From assembly GCA_023150845.1 (NCBI GenBank), contig JAKLKD010000011.1, positions 21,967 to 85,966 of the forward strand: a DNA stretch of 64,000 nucleotides, in the 5' to 3' direction. The notes below the pieces were generated by a model that worked only from the letters and a program-made list of their open reading frames with translations, did no database searches and was not told where the DNA came from. The first letter of the stretch is position 1. Each line of letters starts with the position of its first letter. The position numbers and the translations under genes were made by a program. Source of the DNA: Myxococcota bacterium (GTDB lineage: Bacteria > Myxococcota_A > UBA796 > CAJQPC01). Shown here one piece after another: positions 27,250 to 35,482 of this stretch.

Positions 27250-28330
27250 CCCCCCGCCCGTCGAGGGCGTCGAGGCCCGCCTGGACGCCTTGTGCTGGGA
27301 GCTCGTGTTGATGCCCTCGGTGATCACCGAGGAGGCCGCGCTCTGCGACGAGCTTGAGCTGCGCGCCCGGCTCCTGGAGCGTGTGGAGGTCGAGCGTGTC
27401 GGCAACTCCATCGTCTGCCGCGGGCCGCGAAAGGGCCGGCCCCTCGTCACCCTCTTCGGCCACATCGACACCGTGCCGCCCAACGCCGGGAGCGGCCCCG
27501 CCCGCCGCGAAGGGGACCGCCTCTACGGCCTCGGCGCCTCGGACATGAAGGGCGGCATCGCCGTGATGTGGGCGCTCATGGAGCGCCTCGATCTCGACGC
27601 CCTGCCCTATGACCTCGCCTGGGTTTATTACGACCAGGAGGAGGGCCCGTACACCAACAACGGCCTCGGCCCCGTGCTGGAGCGCGCGCTGTGGCTGCGT
27701 GAGACGGCCCTGGCCTTCTGCCTGGAGCCCTCGGACAACGCCGTGCAGGTCGGCGCCGTGGGCACCCTGCACGCGGAGCTGACCTTCTTGGGCAAAGCCG
27801 CGCACTCCGCCCGGCCCTGGCAAGGTGAGAACGCCATCCACAAGGCCGGGGCGGTGCTCTTGGAGCTCGCCGGGCGGCCTCCGGTGGCCGTGGACTGCGG
27901 CGGCTTCTGCTTCCGCGAGGTGATGTCGGTGACGATGGCCCAAGGCGGCCGCGCCCGGAACGTCATCCCCGACCGCTTCGTCCTGAACCTCAACTACCGC
28001 TTCGCCCCGGGCAAGAGCGTCGAGGACGCCCAGCGTGACGTGCTCGCCCTGGTCGGGGGCCGGGCCGAGGTGGACTTCACCGACCTCTGCCCCTCGGGCC
28101 GTGTGGTCACCCACAACCCCCTGCTCCAGCGCTTCGTGGCGCTCACCGGGGCGACGGTGACGGCCAAGCAGGCCTGGACGGACGTGGCCCGCCTCGGCGC
28201 CGTCGGCATCGACGCGGTGAACTTCGGGCCGGGCCTCACCAGCCAGGCGCACCAGCGCGACGAGTACGTCGACCTGCCCCTGCTCCACCAGGGCTACGCC
28301 ATGTTCCACCGCTTCTTGACCGGCGGTTGA
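27227..28330 (+). CDS. dapE: Succinyl-diaminopimelate desuccinylase
   Basis: 367 aa M20-family zinc hydrolase. The metal site is seen in FGHIDTVP, GASDMKGG (Asp bridging), the paired acids of YYDQEEGPYT and the late SQAHQRDEYV His. The dimerisation domain contains AAHSARPWQGENA. It removes succinyl from N-succinyl-LL-diaminopimelate and completes the branch begun by dapC and dapD just upstream. The GTG start lies inside the end of dapD (23-nt overlap), so translation is coupled. Confidence 0.9.
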
Positions 28331-28336
28331 GCCCCG

Positions 28337-29860
28337 TTGCGCCTGCGGCTCGCCGTGGCCTGCGCCTTGCTCGTGGCCGTCGCCACGACCCGGCCGCCTG
28401 TGCTCGACGAGGAGGTCTACCTCGACATCGCCGCCCAGCTCCAGGGCCACCCCTGGCGCCCCTACGACTGGTGGCGGCCGATGCAGCCCTGGGGCGATAC
28501 CCCCGCCCCTGACGCCTTCCTCTTCGCGCACCCGCCGCTTCACCTGCTCTGGGTGACCTTGTGGACGGGGCTCTTGCCTTGGGGCCCCGCCCTGCGCCTC
28601 GCCGTGGCCGCGCCCTTCGCCGCGCTGCTCGGCGCCGCCGCCGGGGACCTCCTCCTCCGGGAGAGCCCCCGGGCCCAGCGCGGGGCCTGGCTGTGGCTGG
28701 GGAGCCCCATCCTGTGGCTGGCCCTGCAGTCGGGGCTGATGATTGACCTCGGGGTGGTGGCGCTGTCCACCGCCGCCGTCGCCGCGAGCCTACGCGCCCG
28801 GGAGACGCCGGGGCGCGGGGCCTGGGAGTGGGCCGAGGGGGCGCTCTTGGGCCTCGCCTGCGCGTGGAAGTACCCGGCGTTGATCCTCGCGCTGGTGCTC
28901 AGCCTCGACGCGCTGCGCTCCGGGCGTCGGCCCTGGCGGGCGCTCCTCAGCTTTGGTCTGATCTTCGGCGGGGTGCAGCTCGCCCTCACCGCGGCGTATG
29001 GCGCGCCCCACCTGCTCCATGTGCTCACCCACGCCGGGGAGATCGCCCGGGGGCCGCTCTTGGGCCGGGCCTTGGGCGCCGTCGCGCGGCTGGGGGTGGC
29101 GCTCGGCCCCGCGCTCTGGCTCACCCTGGATCGCCGCTGGCGGATCGCGGTGATCGTCGCGGCCTTGCCCCTGAGCGTCGTGGCCTTGGGTGAGGGGGCC
29201 TACACCGGCCTGGATCGGGGCCTCATGGTGCTGTGGATGATCGGCGGGCTGAGCGGCCTCGGCGTCGCCTTGGGCGCGCTCCCCCGGCCTGGGCGCGCCG
29301 GGCTCTACGGGGCCTGGGCCCTGGCCGCGGTGATCGGGGTGATCGTCGGGCACAACTACGCCGGGGGCCGCTACCTGCTGCCCGCGATCCTGCCCATCGT
29401 GATCCTCGGCGCGGAGGGGATCTCCCGGCGCTGGATGATCCTCGCCGTGATCCCCTGGATGGGGCTCAGCCTCGCCACCTCCGTCGCCGAGCACCGCCAG
29501 GCCCAGGCCGCCGTGGAGGTCGTGGAGCGGCTCACCGCCTCGACCGCGGGCGCGGCGCCGGGGGTGTTCACCGGGGAGTGGACGGCGCGCTGGGCCCTGC
29601 GCCGGGCGGGCTGGCGCTTCGTGAGCTCCGGGGCGGGCCTCTCCCCGGGGGACCGCTACGCCGAGCCCCTGCGCGCCTCCCCGGCGCCCCGGCCCGCCGG
29701 GCTCCTGCCCGTCGCCGTGTTTGAGAGCGACGACCGCCTCCCCCTGCGGGTGAACGACCCCGAGCGCCACATCGGCCTGCACGCCGAGACCTTAGGCGCC
29801 TCCCCTCTGGGCCTCGGGGACGGGCCGCTGGAGCGCCTGACGCTCTACGAGGCCCCATGA
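28337..29860 (+). CDS. GT-C-fold glycosyltransferase-like membrane protein
   Basis: 507 aa with about ten transmembrane helices in residues 1-400 and a soluble C-terminal domain. The first loop contains the acidic motif DEEVYLDIA and a Pro-rich FLFAHPPLHLLW stretch, as in PMT/ArnT-type transferases that use polyprenyl-phosphate sugars. The substrate and acceptor are unknown. The TTG at 28337 is the apparent start, 6 nt after the dapE stop, with no clear ribosome binding site, so the start may lie slightly downstream. The last four bases form the ATGA overlap with the rhomboid gene. Confidence 0.6.
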   Translation: MRLRLAVACALLVAVATTRPPVLDEEVYLDIAAQLQGHPWRPYDWWRPMQPWGDTPAPDAFLFAHPPLHLLWVTLWTGLLPWGPALRLAVAAPFAALLGAAAGDLLLRESPRAQRGAWLWLGSPILWLALQSGLMIDLGVVALSTAAVAASLRARETPGRGAWEWAEGALLGLACAWKYPALILALVLSLDALRSGRRPWRALLSFGLIFGGVQLALTAAYGAPHLLHVLTHAGEIARGPLLGRALGAVARLGVALGPALWLTLDRRWRIAVIVAALPLSVVALGEGAYTGLDRGLMVLWMIGGLSGLGVALGALPRPGRAGLYGAWALAAVIGVIVGHNYAGGRYLLPAILPIVILGAEGISRRWMILAVIPWMGLSLATSVAEHRQAQAAVEVVERLTASTAGAAPGVFTGEWTARWALRRAGWRFVSSGAGLSPGDRYAEPLRASPAPRPAGLLPVAVFESDDRLPLRVNDPERHIGLHAETLGASPLGLGDGPLERLTLYEAP

Positions 29861-30660
29861 GCCAACCTCCGCCGCCGCCCTCCTTCGAGGCCGTTTTGCT
29901 GCATCGCAGCATGACCCAGCGGGCGGTGGAGGATCGGTTCTGGTCCTTCGATCGGGCCTTGCCCCCAGCGACGGCGGCGCTGACCCTGCTCTGCCTCGCG
30001 CCGATGGCGCTCCTCTACCTCTCCGAGCGCCCCTGGGAGGACGGCGGCCTCGGCGCGGCCTTGGGCTACTCCCCCTCCGCCCAGGCCCTTCGCGCGATGG
30101 GCGGGCGGGTGACGGGCCTCGTCGCCCGGGGGCAGACCTGGCGGCTCATCTCGGGGGTCTTCCTGCACGGCGGGCTCCTGCACCTCACGCTGAACGTCTT
30201 GGGGATCGTCGCGATGGGGCGGCTCGCCGAGGCGATCTGGGGGCCGGGGCGGATGATCCTCCTGTTCACCCTGAGCGGGCTCGGCGGGGCGATCGCCTCC
30301 CAGCTCGCCGGGGTGCCGCGCTCCGTCGGCGCCTCGGGGGCGATCTTCGGCCTCCTCGGCGCCTTATGGGCGTTCGGCCTGCTCCAGAGGGCATCCTTGC
30401 CGCACACCCTCGGCGTGGTCTTGCGCCGAGGCATCGGCGCGGCGATCCTGTTGAACTTCGCCCTGGGGATCACCCTATGGATGATTGTGGACAACTTCGC
30501 CCACCTCGGCGGCCTGATCGTCGGGATCACGATCGCCCCCTTCCTTCGCAGCCGCGCCTTGCCCTGGGAGCGCCCCAGCCCCACTCTGGGCCTGCTCGCG
30601 GGGCTCGTCGGCGGGGCGATGATCGCCTGGGGGCTTCTCGGTGCGCTTAGCCGCTGGTGA
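29857..30660 (+). CDS. Rhomboid intramembrane serine protease
   Basis: 267 aa with about six to seven membrane helices. The rhomboid landmarks are HGGLLHLTLNV in loop/helix 2, the catalytic serine Ser160 in VGASGAIFG and the catalytic His216 in NFAHLGGL. It cleaves substrates inside the membrane; the target here is unknown. It is not an obvious rhombosortase because no GlyGly-CTERM substrate is nearby. It overlaps the upstream GT-C gene by 4 nt (ATGA), and 13 nt separate its stop from the next membrane gene. Confidence 0.9.
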   Translation: MSQPPPPPSFEAVLLHRSMTQRAVEDRFWSFDRALPPATAALTLLCLAPMALLYLSERPWEDGGLGAALGYSPSAQALRAMGGRVTGLVARGQTWRLISGVFLHGGLLHLTLNVLGIVAMGRLAEAIWGPGRMILLFTLSGLGGAIASQLAGVPRSVGASGAIFGLLGALWAFGLLQRASLPHTLGVVLRRGIGAAILLNFALGITLWMIVDNFAHLGGLIVGITIAPFLRSRALPWERPSPTLGLLAGLVGGAMIAWGLLGALSRW

Positions 30661-30673
30661 AGGGGATCCTGGG

Positions 30674-32341
30674 GTGACCCCGCGGAGCGCCGCCCGCGCG
30701 GCCTTGGTCTTCGGCCTCGCCGCCTTGGCGCTCCTTCGGGACGCCCGCTCGGGCGACGCCGTGCCCGGCGCGGGCATGAGCGAGGCCTGGGCCCGAATGG
30801 GCGTGAGCCGCCAGGCGCTCCGCTGGCTCCGAGGTGAGGCGCCCATCGGCCACGCCGACCTGCTCTCCGCCCCAGATGGCCGGCCGTTCTGGCCCGTAGA
30901 CCCCCTGCTCCAGCTCATCGAGGCGCCGCTCATCCCGCTCCTCGGCGACGCCGGGGCCTTCACCGCCGTGTGTGCGCTCCTCGTCACCTTGGCCGGGCTC
31001 GGGCCCTGGGTCCTCGCCCGGGTGGCCGGGGCCAGCGAGGCCGGGGCCTTCGCCGCCGGGGCCTTGGGGCTCTGCGCGCCCCTCGTCTTCACCCAGCTCA
31101 TCGACGGGATCATCGAGTGCGCGGCGATCGGGCCCCTCTGCCTCACGATCGCCGTGACGATCCACGCCGTGCGCGACGGCGATCGCCGATCCTTCGCCTG
31201 GAGCCTCCTCTCCACCGCCGCCTTGGGCATGACGAGCCCCTACCTGCTCGTCTACCTGGCCTTGGGCTGCGCCCTCGCCTTGCCCTTCACCTGGCGGCGA
31301 AGCTGGCTCCGCTACGCCGCCGCCGCGGGCCTGGGCTCAGCCTTGGCCCTGGCGCCGATCTGGCTCGCCGAGCGCCACGAGGCCGGTCGGCTCAGCGAAC
31401 GTTACGCGCGCAGCGGCTTTCACCTCACGCCGGAGCCCCTCCTGGACGCCCGGGGGCGAGCGGTCAAGGCGAAGAGCCCGCCGAAGGTCCGCGCCGCCGC
31501 GCCACCCAAGGCCGCCCCCCTGGCCTCGGACGACACCACGAGCCGCCTCGCCCGCCGCTGGCCCGGGGGCATCGTGCTGAGCCTCAGCGTGCTCTTGGCC
31601 CTGCTCACGCCCCAGGCCCGACCCTGGGCGATCTTGGCGTTGGTCCTGTGGTTTGGTGGGCCAGCCCCCCGCCTGCTCATGCGCGCCTTGGGTGAGCCCA
31701 CCGAGGACCTCAGCGGCCCGCTCAACCACGTCCTGCGGCTGCTGCCGCTCACGCAGAGCCTCGGAAACCCGAGCCGCCTGCTCTTGGCGTTCTTGCCGCC
31801 CGCGATGGTCGCCGCAGCCCTAGTCACGACACGCTGGCGGATCTTCGCCCCGATCTTCGCCTTAGGCGCCGTCTTGGAGCTGCGACTGCACACCCCCGAG
31901 CTCAGCCTGCCGGTCCTGCCCTTCCCCGCCGAGCCCGAGGCGCTGCGTGGGGTGAAGGGCCCCCTCGTCGTGTTCCCCTCGGGGGACCCGCCGGCCTGGC
32001 AGCCCAACGTGAGCCACGGCGAGGCCCTGCTCTACGCCGGGATCGCCGGGGCGCCCATCGCGTATGACTACGGCGTGAACCCCAACCCCGCCGACGGCCC
32101 CTGGCTCACCCGCCTCGCCGAGGCCGCCCGCCTGCCGCTCGGCCGCTCCGCCTGGCGACATCGTTCGCTGCGCCCCGGCGCGGAGTTCCAGACCCTGCTG
32201 CTCCTAGAGGACCGCCTGCCCGACGAGGCCCGCGAGCGCCTCAAGGCCCGCCTGGCCGCGGAGGCCACCCTGCTCCACCAAGGTGAACGCGCGAGCGCCT
32301 GGGCCCTGCCGCCCTGGGACGACTGGGGATCACCGCGCTGA
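30674..32341 (+). CDS. Polytopic membrane protein; host gene at the left end of the island
   Basis: 555 aa with about ten hydrophobic helices in residues 1-420, a polar Ala/Pro/Lys-rich loop at about 260-300 and a soluble C-terminal region. Together with the upstream GT-C gene, it may be a membrane glycosyltransferase-like or hypothetical protein. The GTG at 30674 has AAGGGG about 8 nt upstream. The last 27 bp, including the stop, lie inside the 45-bp direct repeat, so this 3' end is also found at 34278-34304. The island therefore left the coding sequence intact. Confidence 0.7.
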   Translation: MTPRSAARAALVFGLAALALLRDARSGDAVPGAGMSEAWARMGVSRQALRWLRGEAPIGHADLLSAPDGRPFWPVDPLLQLIEAPLIPLLGDAGAFTAVCALLVTLAGLGPWVLARVAGASEAGAFAAGALGLCAPLVFTQLIDGIIECAAIGPLCLTIAVTIHAVRDGDRRSFAWSLLSTAALGMTSPYLLVYLALGCALALPFTWRRSWLRYAAAAGLGSALALAPIWLAERHEAGRLSERYARSGFHLTPEPLLDARGRAVKAKSPPKVRAAAPPKAAPLASDDTTSRLARRWPGGIVLSLSVLLALLTPQARPWAILALVLWFGGPAPRLLMRALGEPTEDLSGPLNHVLRLLPLTQSLGNPSRLLLAFLPPAMVAAALVTTRWRIFAPIFALGAVLELRLHTPELSLPVLPFPAEPEALRGVKGPLVVFPSGDPPAWQPNVSHGEALLYAGIAGAPIAYDYGVNPNPADGPWLTRLAEAARLPLGRSAWRHRSLRPGAEFQTLLLLEDRLPDEARERLKARLAAEATLLHQGERASAWALPPWDDWGSPR

Positions 32342-32359
32342 GGCCGCGGCGAGCAGGTG
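32315..32359. repeat. Left 45-bp direct repeat (attachment-site-like)
   Basis: 45 bp identical to 34278-34322. It begins with TGGGACGACTGGGGATCACC and ends with GGCGAGCAGGTG. It covers the last 27 bp of the 30674-32341 gene and 18 bp beyond, which equal part of the comF 3' end. Confidence 0.9.
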
Positions 32360-32465
32360 ATGGTGGGCTTGCCGTATATACGCCGCAAAACTTTCCTCAG
32401 CTGGGTCAGCTGGATGCTGCAGGTTGAACGAGGTCAGAACATTGGCTAAGTGTTCACTTCATTTC

Positions 32466-32494
32466 TTCACAACGCACCGGGGTGGTGCTATGGT
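32466..32494 (+). promoter_or_regulatory. Promoter for the islet operon
   Basis: TTCACA (5 of 6 to TTGACA) at 32466-32471, a 17-bp spacer, then TATGGT (4 of 6 to TATAAT) at 32489-32494. Transcription would begin near 32501, 40 nt before the ATG at 32541. Confidence 0.5.
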
Positions 32495-32540
32495 CGTCCT
32501 GAGGCCGACCGACACCAACGTTCAGGCACGCAGGCCACCC

Positions 32541-33674
32541 ATGAGCATCCTTATAGAGAAAGAGCTCCCAAAGCGCCTCGAGACCCAGCGGGTAGGGATT
32601 GGCTATACGCTAGATGAGCTATCTAAGCGCACATCCTTCTCTGTCGAGACCCTGAGACTCTTCGAACTGCCCGCTAGTGAGGGTGGTCGTTTGCCTATGC
32701 TACACGAGTTGAACCGGCTCGCTTGGGCGCTCGGCATCGACCCAATGGTGCTTCTTGATGACAAGAAAAAGGCGCTCGACCCCAAGCGTCTCCCAGCGCG
32801 TTTTCGCGCACAGGAGGGTGCGGATCTGTCCCCCGATGACGTACGGCTATTGGCGATGGCCGCCGAGGTGGGGCGCGTTACTGCCTTCTTGTGGCATCAG
32901 CTAGGGCGCGGAGGGCGCACGTTAGATATCAGCGCTACCCGCATCACCGATGAGCACGCTGGCATTCAAGGGGCCCACCTTGGCGCAGAGGCTCGTCTCA
33001 CATGGGATGAGCCCGGTCAGGATGTTCGTGGACCGATCCTGAGCCTTAAGGGCGACCTTGAGCGCAGGGGGGTACACGTCGCCTGGGTTCCATTCTCCAA
33101 CCCTAGGGTGGATGGGGCTTCGGTTGTAGAGCCGAAGGCGCTCCCTGTCATTCTGCTCAACACTAAGTCTAAGCGTATTCTGAACCCATGCTCTGCCCGA
33201 ATGGTGATGGCGCACGAGCTATGTCACCTCCTCCATGATGGTTTGGACGAGCGGAAGCGCACGCCACTTCGCTCGGCGATCACTCTTGCCCATGATGAGA
33301 GCCAAGGTTCTCGCGAAGAGCAGAGGGCAAACGCTTTCGCTCCCGCATTCCTCGCCCCTCCGCGTAGCGTGCGGGCTCAAGCTGGTGATGACCTCTACTC
33401 GATCGCGCGAGCACTCGTAAGCCGCTGGGGGTTTACGCCCGAGGCGGCTGCATGGCACGCTCGCGTGATCATAGGGGCCACCAAAGAGGAAGCGCAAGCA
33501 GCACATCGCCAACTGAAAAGTCAGCCGCGAGGGTCAAACTCGCAGTTCACCGACGACCGACCACCGCGTGAATGCTCGCTCGCAAGCGGACTGCTCTCAA
33601 CCTTGGCGCAAGATGCACAGCGTCAAGGCATCATCAGCCAAGGTCGCCTCAGCGAACTCCTCCGGCTGCAGTAG
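32541..33674 (+). CDS. HTH-domain ImmA/IrrE-family metallopeptidase
   Basis: 377 aa. An XRE-type helix-turn-helix-like N-terminus (about 10-75: YTLDELSKRTSFSVETLRLFE, then LPMLHELNRLAWALGIDPMVL) is followed by an ImmA/IrrE (COG2856, M78) zinc-peptidase domain. The zinc motif is HELCHLLHD (225-233, HExxH), and the third ligand is likely the Glu in SREEQRANAFAPAFLAP. Known relatives cleave phage repressors or DdrO-type repressors, and others are antitoxin-like partners in two-gene modules. Here it precedes a PIN-like gene by 3 nt. The ATG at 32541 starts the HTH. Confidence 0.8.
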   Translation: MSILIEKELPKRLETQRVGIGYTLDELSKRTSFSVETLRLFELPASEGGRLPMLHELNRLAWALGIDPMVLLDDKKKALDPKRLPARFRAQEGADLSPDDVRLLAMAAEVGRVTAFLWHQLGRGGRTLDISATRITDEHAGIQGAHLGAEARLTWDEPGQDVRGPILSLKGDLERRGVHVAWVPFSNPRVDGASVVEPKALPVILLNTKSKRILNPCSARMVMAHELCHLLHDGLDERKRTPLRSAITLAHDESQGSREEQRANAFAPAFLAPPRSVRAQAGDDLYSIARALVSRWGFTPEAAAWHARVIIGATKEEAQAAHRQLKSQPRGSNSQFTDDRPPRECSLASGLLSTLAQDAQRQGIISQGRLSELLRLQ

Positions 33675-33677
33675 GAC

Positions 33678-34238
33678 GTGGCTTATCTCATCGACAATGG
33701 TATCTTGAGCACGCTCGCGAAGCGCTGGCAAGGGCAACCTACGTATCTATCCTCGCGACGGGCAGACTGGTGCGGGCTCCTCACCGTAGCCGCCGAGGTC
33801 CGCAACGAGTGTCGGCTGCCCGAGATCGACCACATCTTCGAGGATTCTGGATGTGGTTGGCCGCTCATCAATGTCCACAAGAGTAGCCTAAGGGCCTCCT
33901 CCGCTCTTCAACGAGTCCGGCCCGTATCGGCCAACGCAACACGGGATCTTGGCGAAGACATCAGCCTCGCGCTCCTGATGAGCGATCTTCTTACGCTACG
34001 CTGGGTGACCCTTGACGTTCGCGCAGAGCGGCGGACCCTACATGAGCTCGGTGCAGAGCGTGTTTGTTCCCCGTACGATCTGCTGATCGACCTCCTGGAA
34101 CGCGGCCTCCTGGATCTCGCCGCTTTTGACGCCTGCAAGAAGGCTTTCGAGGCGAGAATGCAAGGTCTTCTCGGCTTCCCTGCACGCCTCCAGCCCCGCT
34201 ACAACGCGCTCAAGGGAACCTCAGCCGGACCTCGCTGA
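33678..34238 (+). CDS. PIN-like protein, candidate toxin nuclease
   Basis: 186 aa. The order of acidic residues matches a PIN nuclease: Asp6 in AYLIDNGILS, Glu40 in LTVAAEVRNEC, Glu93/Asp94 in LGEDISLALL and Asp113 in RWVTLDVRAER, followed by a family-like C-terminus (SPYDLLIDLLERGLLD). PIN proteins cut RNA and are often toxins in type II systems. The assignment rests on motif spacing, so it is tentative. The GTG start lies 3 nt after the stop of the ImmA/IrrE gene, so the pair is one operon. Base composition matches the islet and not the chromosome. Confidence 0.65.
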   Translation: MAYLIDNGILSTLAKRWQGQPTYLSSRRADWCGLLTVAAEVRNECRLPEIDHIFEDSGCGWPLINVHKSSLRASSALQRVRPVSANATRDLGEDISLALLMSDLLTLRWVTLDVRAERRTLHELGAERVCSPYDLLIDLLERGLLDLAAFDACKKAFEARMQGLLGFPARLQPRYNALKGTSAGPR

Positions 34239-34277
34239 CCCCGCGTACCAATTGCCTGCTGGCTACCAGAACGCTCT

Positions 34278-34322
34278 TGGGACGACTGGGGATCACCGCG
34301 CTGAGGCCGCGGCGAGCAGGTG
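34278..34322. repeat. Right 45-bp direct repeat (attachment-site-like)
   Basis: Identical to 32315-32359. The last 30 bp encode the C-terminal HLLAAASAR and stop of comF on the minus strand. The first part duplicates the final codons of the membrane gene at 30674-32341. Confidence 0.9.
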
Positions 34323-34934
34323 GACCTCGGACGCCCCGGCGCAGAGCAGCTCTCGGGCGCAGGAGGCCGCGGTGCTGCCCGTGGTGATCACGTCGTCGAT
34401 GAGCAGCGCCCGCCCCGCGATGAGGGGGCCCCGGGCGTCGAAGGCCGCGGCGAGGTTCTCCCGGCGGGCCTCGGCGTCTAAGCCCGCCTGGGCCTGGCCC
34501 CCGTCCCGGCGTAAGGCGTAGCGTAAGGGCAGGCCGAGGGCCTCGGCGACGGCCCCAGCGAGGATCGCCGTCGGCATGAACCCGCGCCTGAGGCTCGCCG
34601 CGCGGCGCTGGGGCACGGGCACCACGACGTCGAGGCGGGGCAGGCGACCCCGGCTGGCCTCGGCCATGACCCCGGCGAGGCCCTGGAGCGCGGACTCGTC
34701 CTGGCCGTACTTGCCCCGGCGGATGGCCGCGCCGACGGGGCCGCCGTAGCTCGCCAGCACCCACGCCGTGCGCAGGGGCTCGGGCGGGTTCGTGAGCGGG
34801 AAGAGGCCCTTGGGCAGCCCGGCGGCGCAGGCGGCGCACCACGGCGCGGGCTCCTCGGCGCGGCGGGGGCCCTCACAGGCCGCGCAGCGCGCAGGGAGCA
34901 CAAGGTCGACGACGGCGCTCAGGATCGGCAACAT
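34293..34934 (-). CDS. comF: ComF-family phosphoribosyltransferase-like protein
   Basis: 213 aa. Two CxxC pairs near the N-terminus (CAAC at about 17-20 and 33-36) form a zinc site, and the phosphoribosyltransferase motif LLIDDVITTGST sits near residue 180. This is the ComFC layout; such proteins aid natural DNA uptake, although the reaction is unclear. GGGGAG lies 6 nt before the ATG. The 3' end lies in the right-hand 45-bp repeat and the gene is intact. In the ancestral state, without the islet, it overlapped the convergent membrane gene by 12 bp. Confidence 0.85.
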   Translation of the reverse strand: MLPILSAVVDLVLPARCAACEGPRRAEEPAPWCAACAAGLPKGLFPLTNPPEPLRTAWVLASYGGPVGAAIRRGKYGQDESALQGLAGVMAEASRGRLPRLDVVVPVPQRRAASLRRGFMPTAILAGAVAEALGLPLRYALRRDGGQAQAGLDAEARRENLAAAFDARGPLIAGRALLIDDVITTGSTAASCARELLCAGASEVHLLAAASAR

Positions 34935-35015
34935 GGTGGGCTCCCCGAGGAGACCTCACCAATAACTCAACCCCAAGCGGCCGCGGAATTGCTAACCCGC
35001 ATAATCTTTGTCGAT

Positions 35016-35399
35016 TTAGGCGGGGATCTCGGCGGGCGGCGGGGCCTCGACCCGGGTGCGGCGGGCGTCGCCCCAGAGGCCGTCGAGGTCGTAGTGGTCG
35101 CGGAGCTCACGATCAAAGACGTGCATGATCACGTCACCAAAATCGACGAGGATCCAGCGGGCGGAGCTCAACCCCTCCACTGAGCGGGCCTTGACGCCGA
35201 GGTCGCTCTCGGCCATGTCCATGCAGTGCTGGGCGATGGCGCGGACCTGGCGGCTGTTGGTGCCGCTGCAGATGACGAAGTAGTCGCAGTAGTTGACGAG
35301 GCGCTCGACGTCGAGGATGACGACGTTCTCGGCCTTCTTCTCAAGGCTGAGCGTGCTGAGCGCGCGCACGATCTCTTCGGACGTGATGGCCGCCTCCAA
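35016..35399 (-). CDS. rsfS: Ribosomal silencing factor
   Basis: 127 aa. The RsfS/Iojap signature is present: KKAENVVILDV, then YCDYFVICSGTNSRQVRAIA, a Gly/Trp-containing LSSARWILVDFGDVIMHVF and the late YDLDGLWGDA. It binds uL14 on the 50S subunit and blocks subunit joining when nutrients are short. The start is the TTG at 35399, for which no ribosome binding site is visible; a GTG 10 codons downstream is an alternative. It lies downstream of obgE and a lipoprotein gene on the same strand. Confidence 0.9.
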   Translation of the reverse strand: MEAAITSEEIVRALSTLSLEKKAENVVILDVERLVNYCDYFVICSGTNSRQVRAIAQHCMDMAESDLGVKARSVEGLSSARWILVDFGDVIMHVFDRELRDHYDLDGLWGDARRTRVEAPPPAEIPA

Positions 35400-35482
35400 G
35401 GGGCGTGATGGGTCAGATGGGCGCCGTGAAGACGCCCGCTCCCCAATAACCCGATCTCGCGCGCGCGCTCACGCGGGGGAGA

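Larger units (their letters stand above)
32360..34277. mobile_element. Small genomic islet carrying an HTH-ImmA/IrrE plus PIN-like gene pair
   Basis: A 1,918-bp insert is enclosed by two perfect 45-bp direct repeats; one repeat plus the insert is 1,963 bp. Its base composition and codon use are visibly less GC-rich than both flanks. It contains only two genes, an upstream promoter and short non-coding ends. No integrase, transposase or terminal inverted repeat is visible, so movement would need an enzyme supplied in trans or homologous recombination. The repeat spans the overlapping convergent ends of the two host genes, and both reading frames are rebuilt. Confidence 0.75.

Noticed and set aside
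29857..30660. Rhomboid gene as the sorting enzyme for the MYXO-CTERM protein
   Set aside because: MYXO-CTERM tails are served by a CPBP-type myxosortase; rhombosortases serve GlyGly-CTERM tails.
32360..34277. Islet as an insertion sequence or transposon
   Set aside because: No transposase, no terminal inverted repeats, and a 45-bp flanking repeat is too long for a normal target-site duplication.
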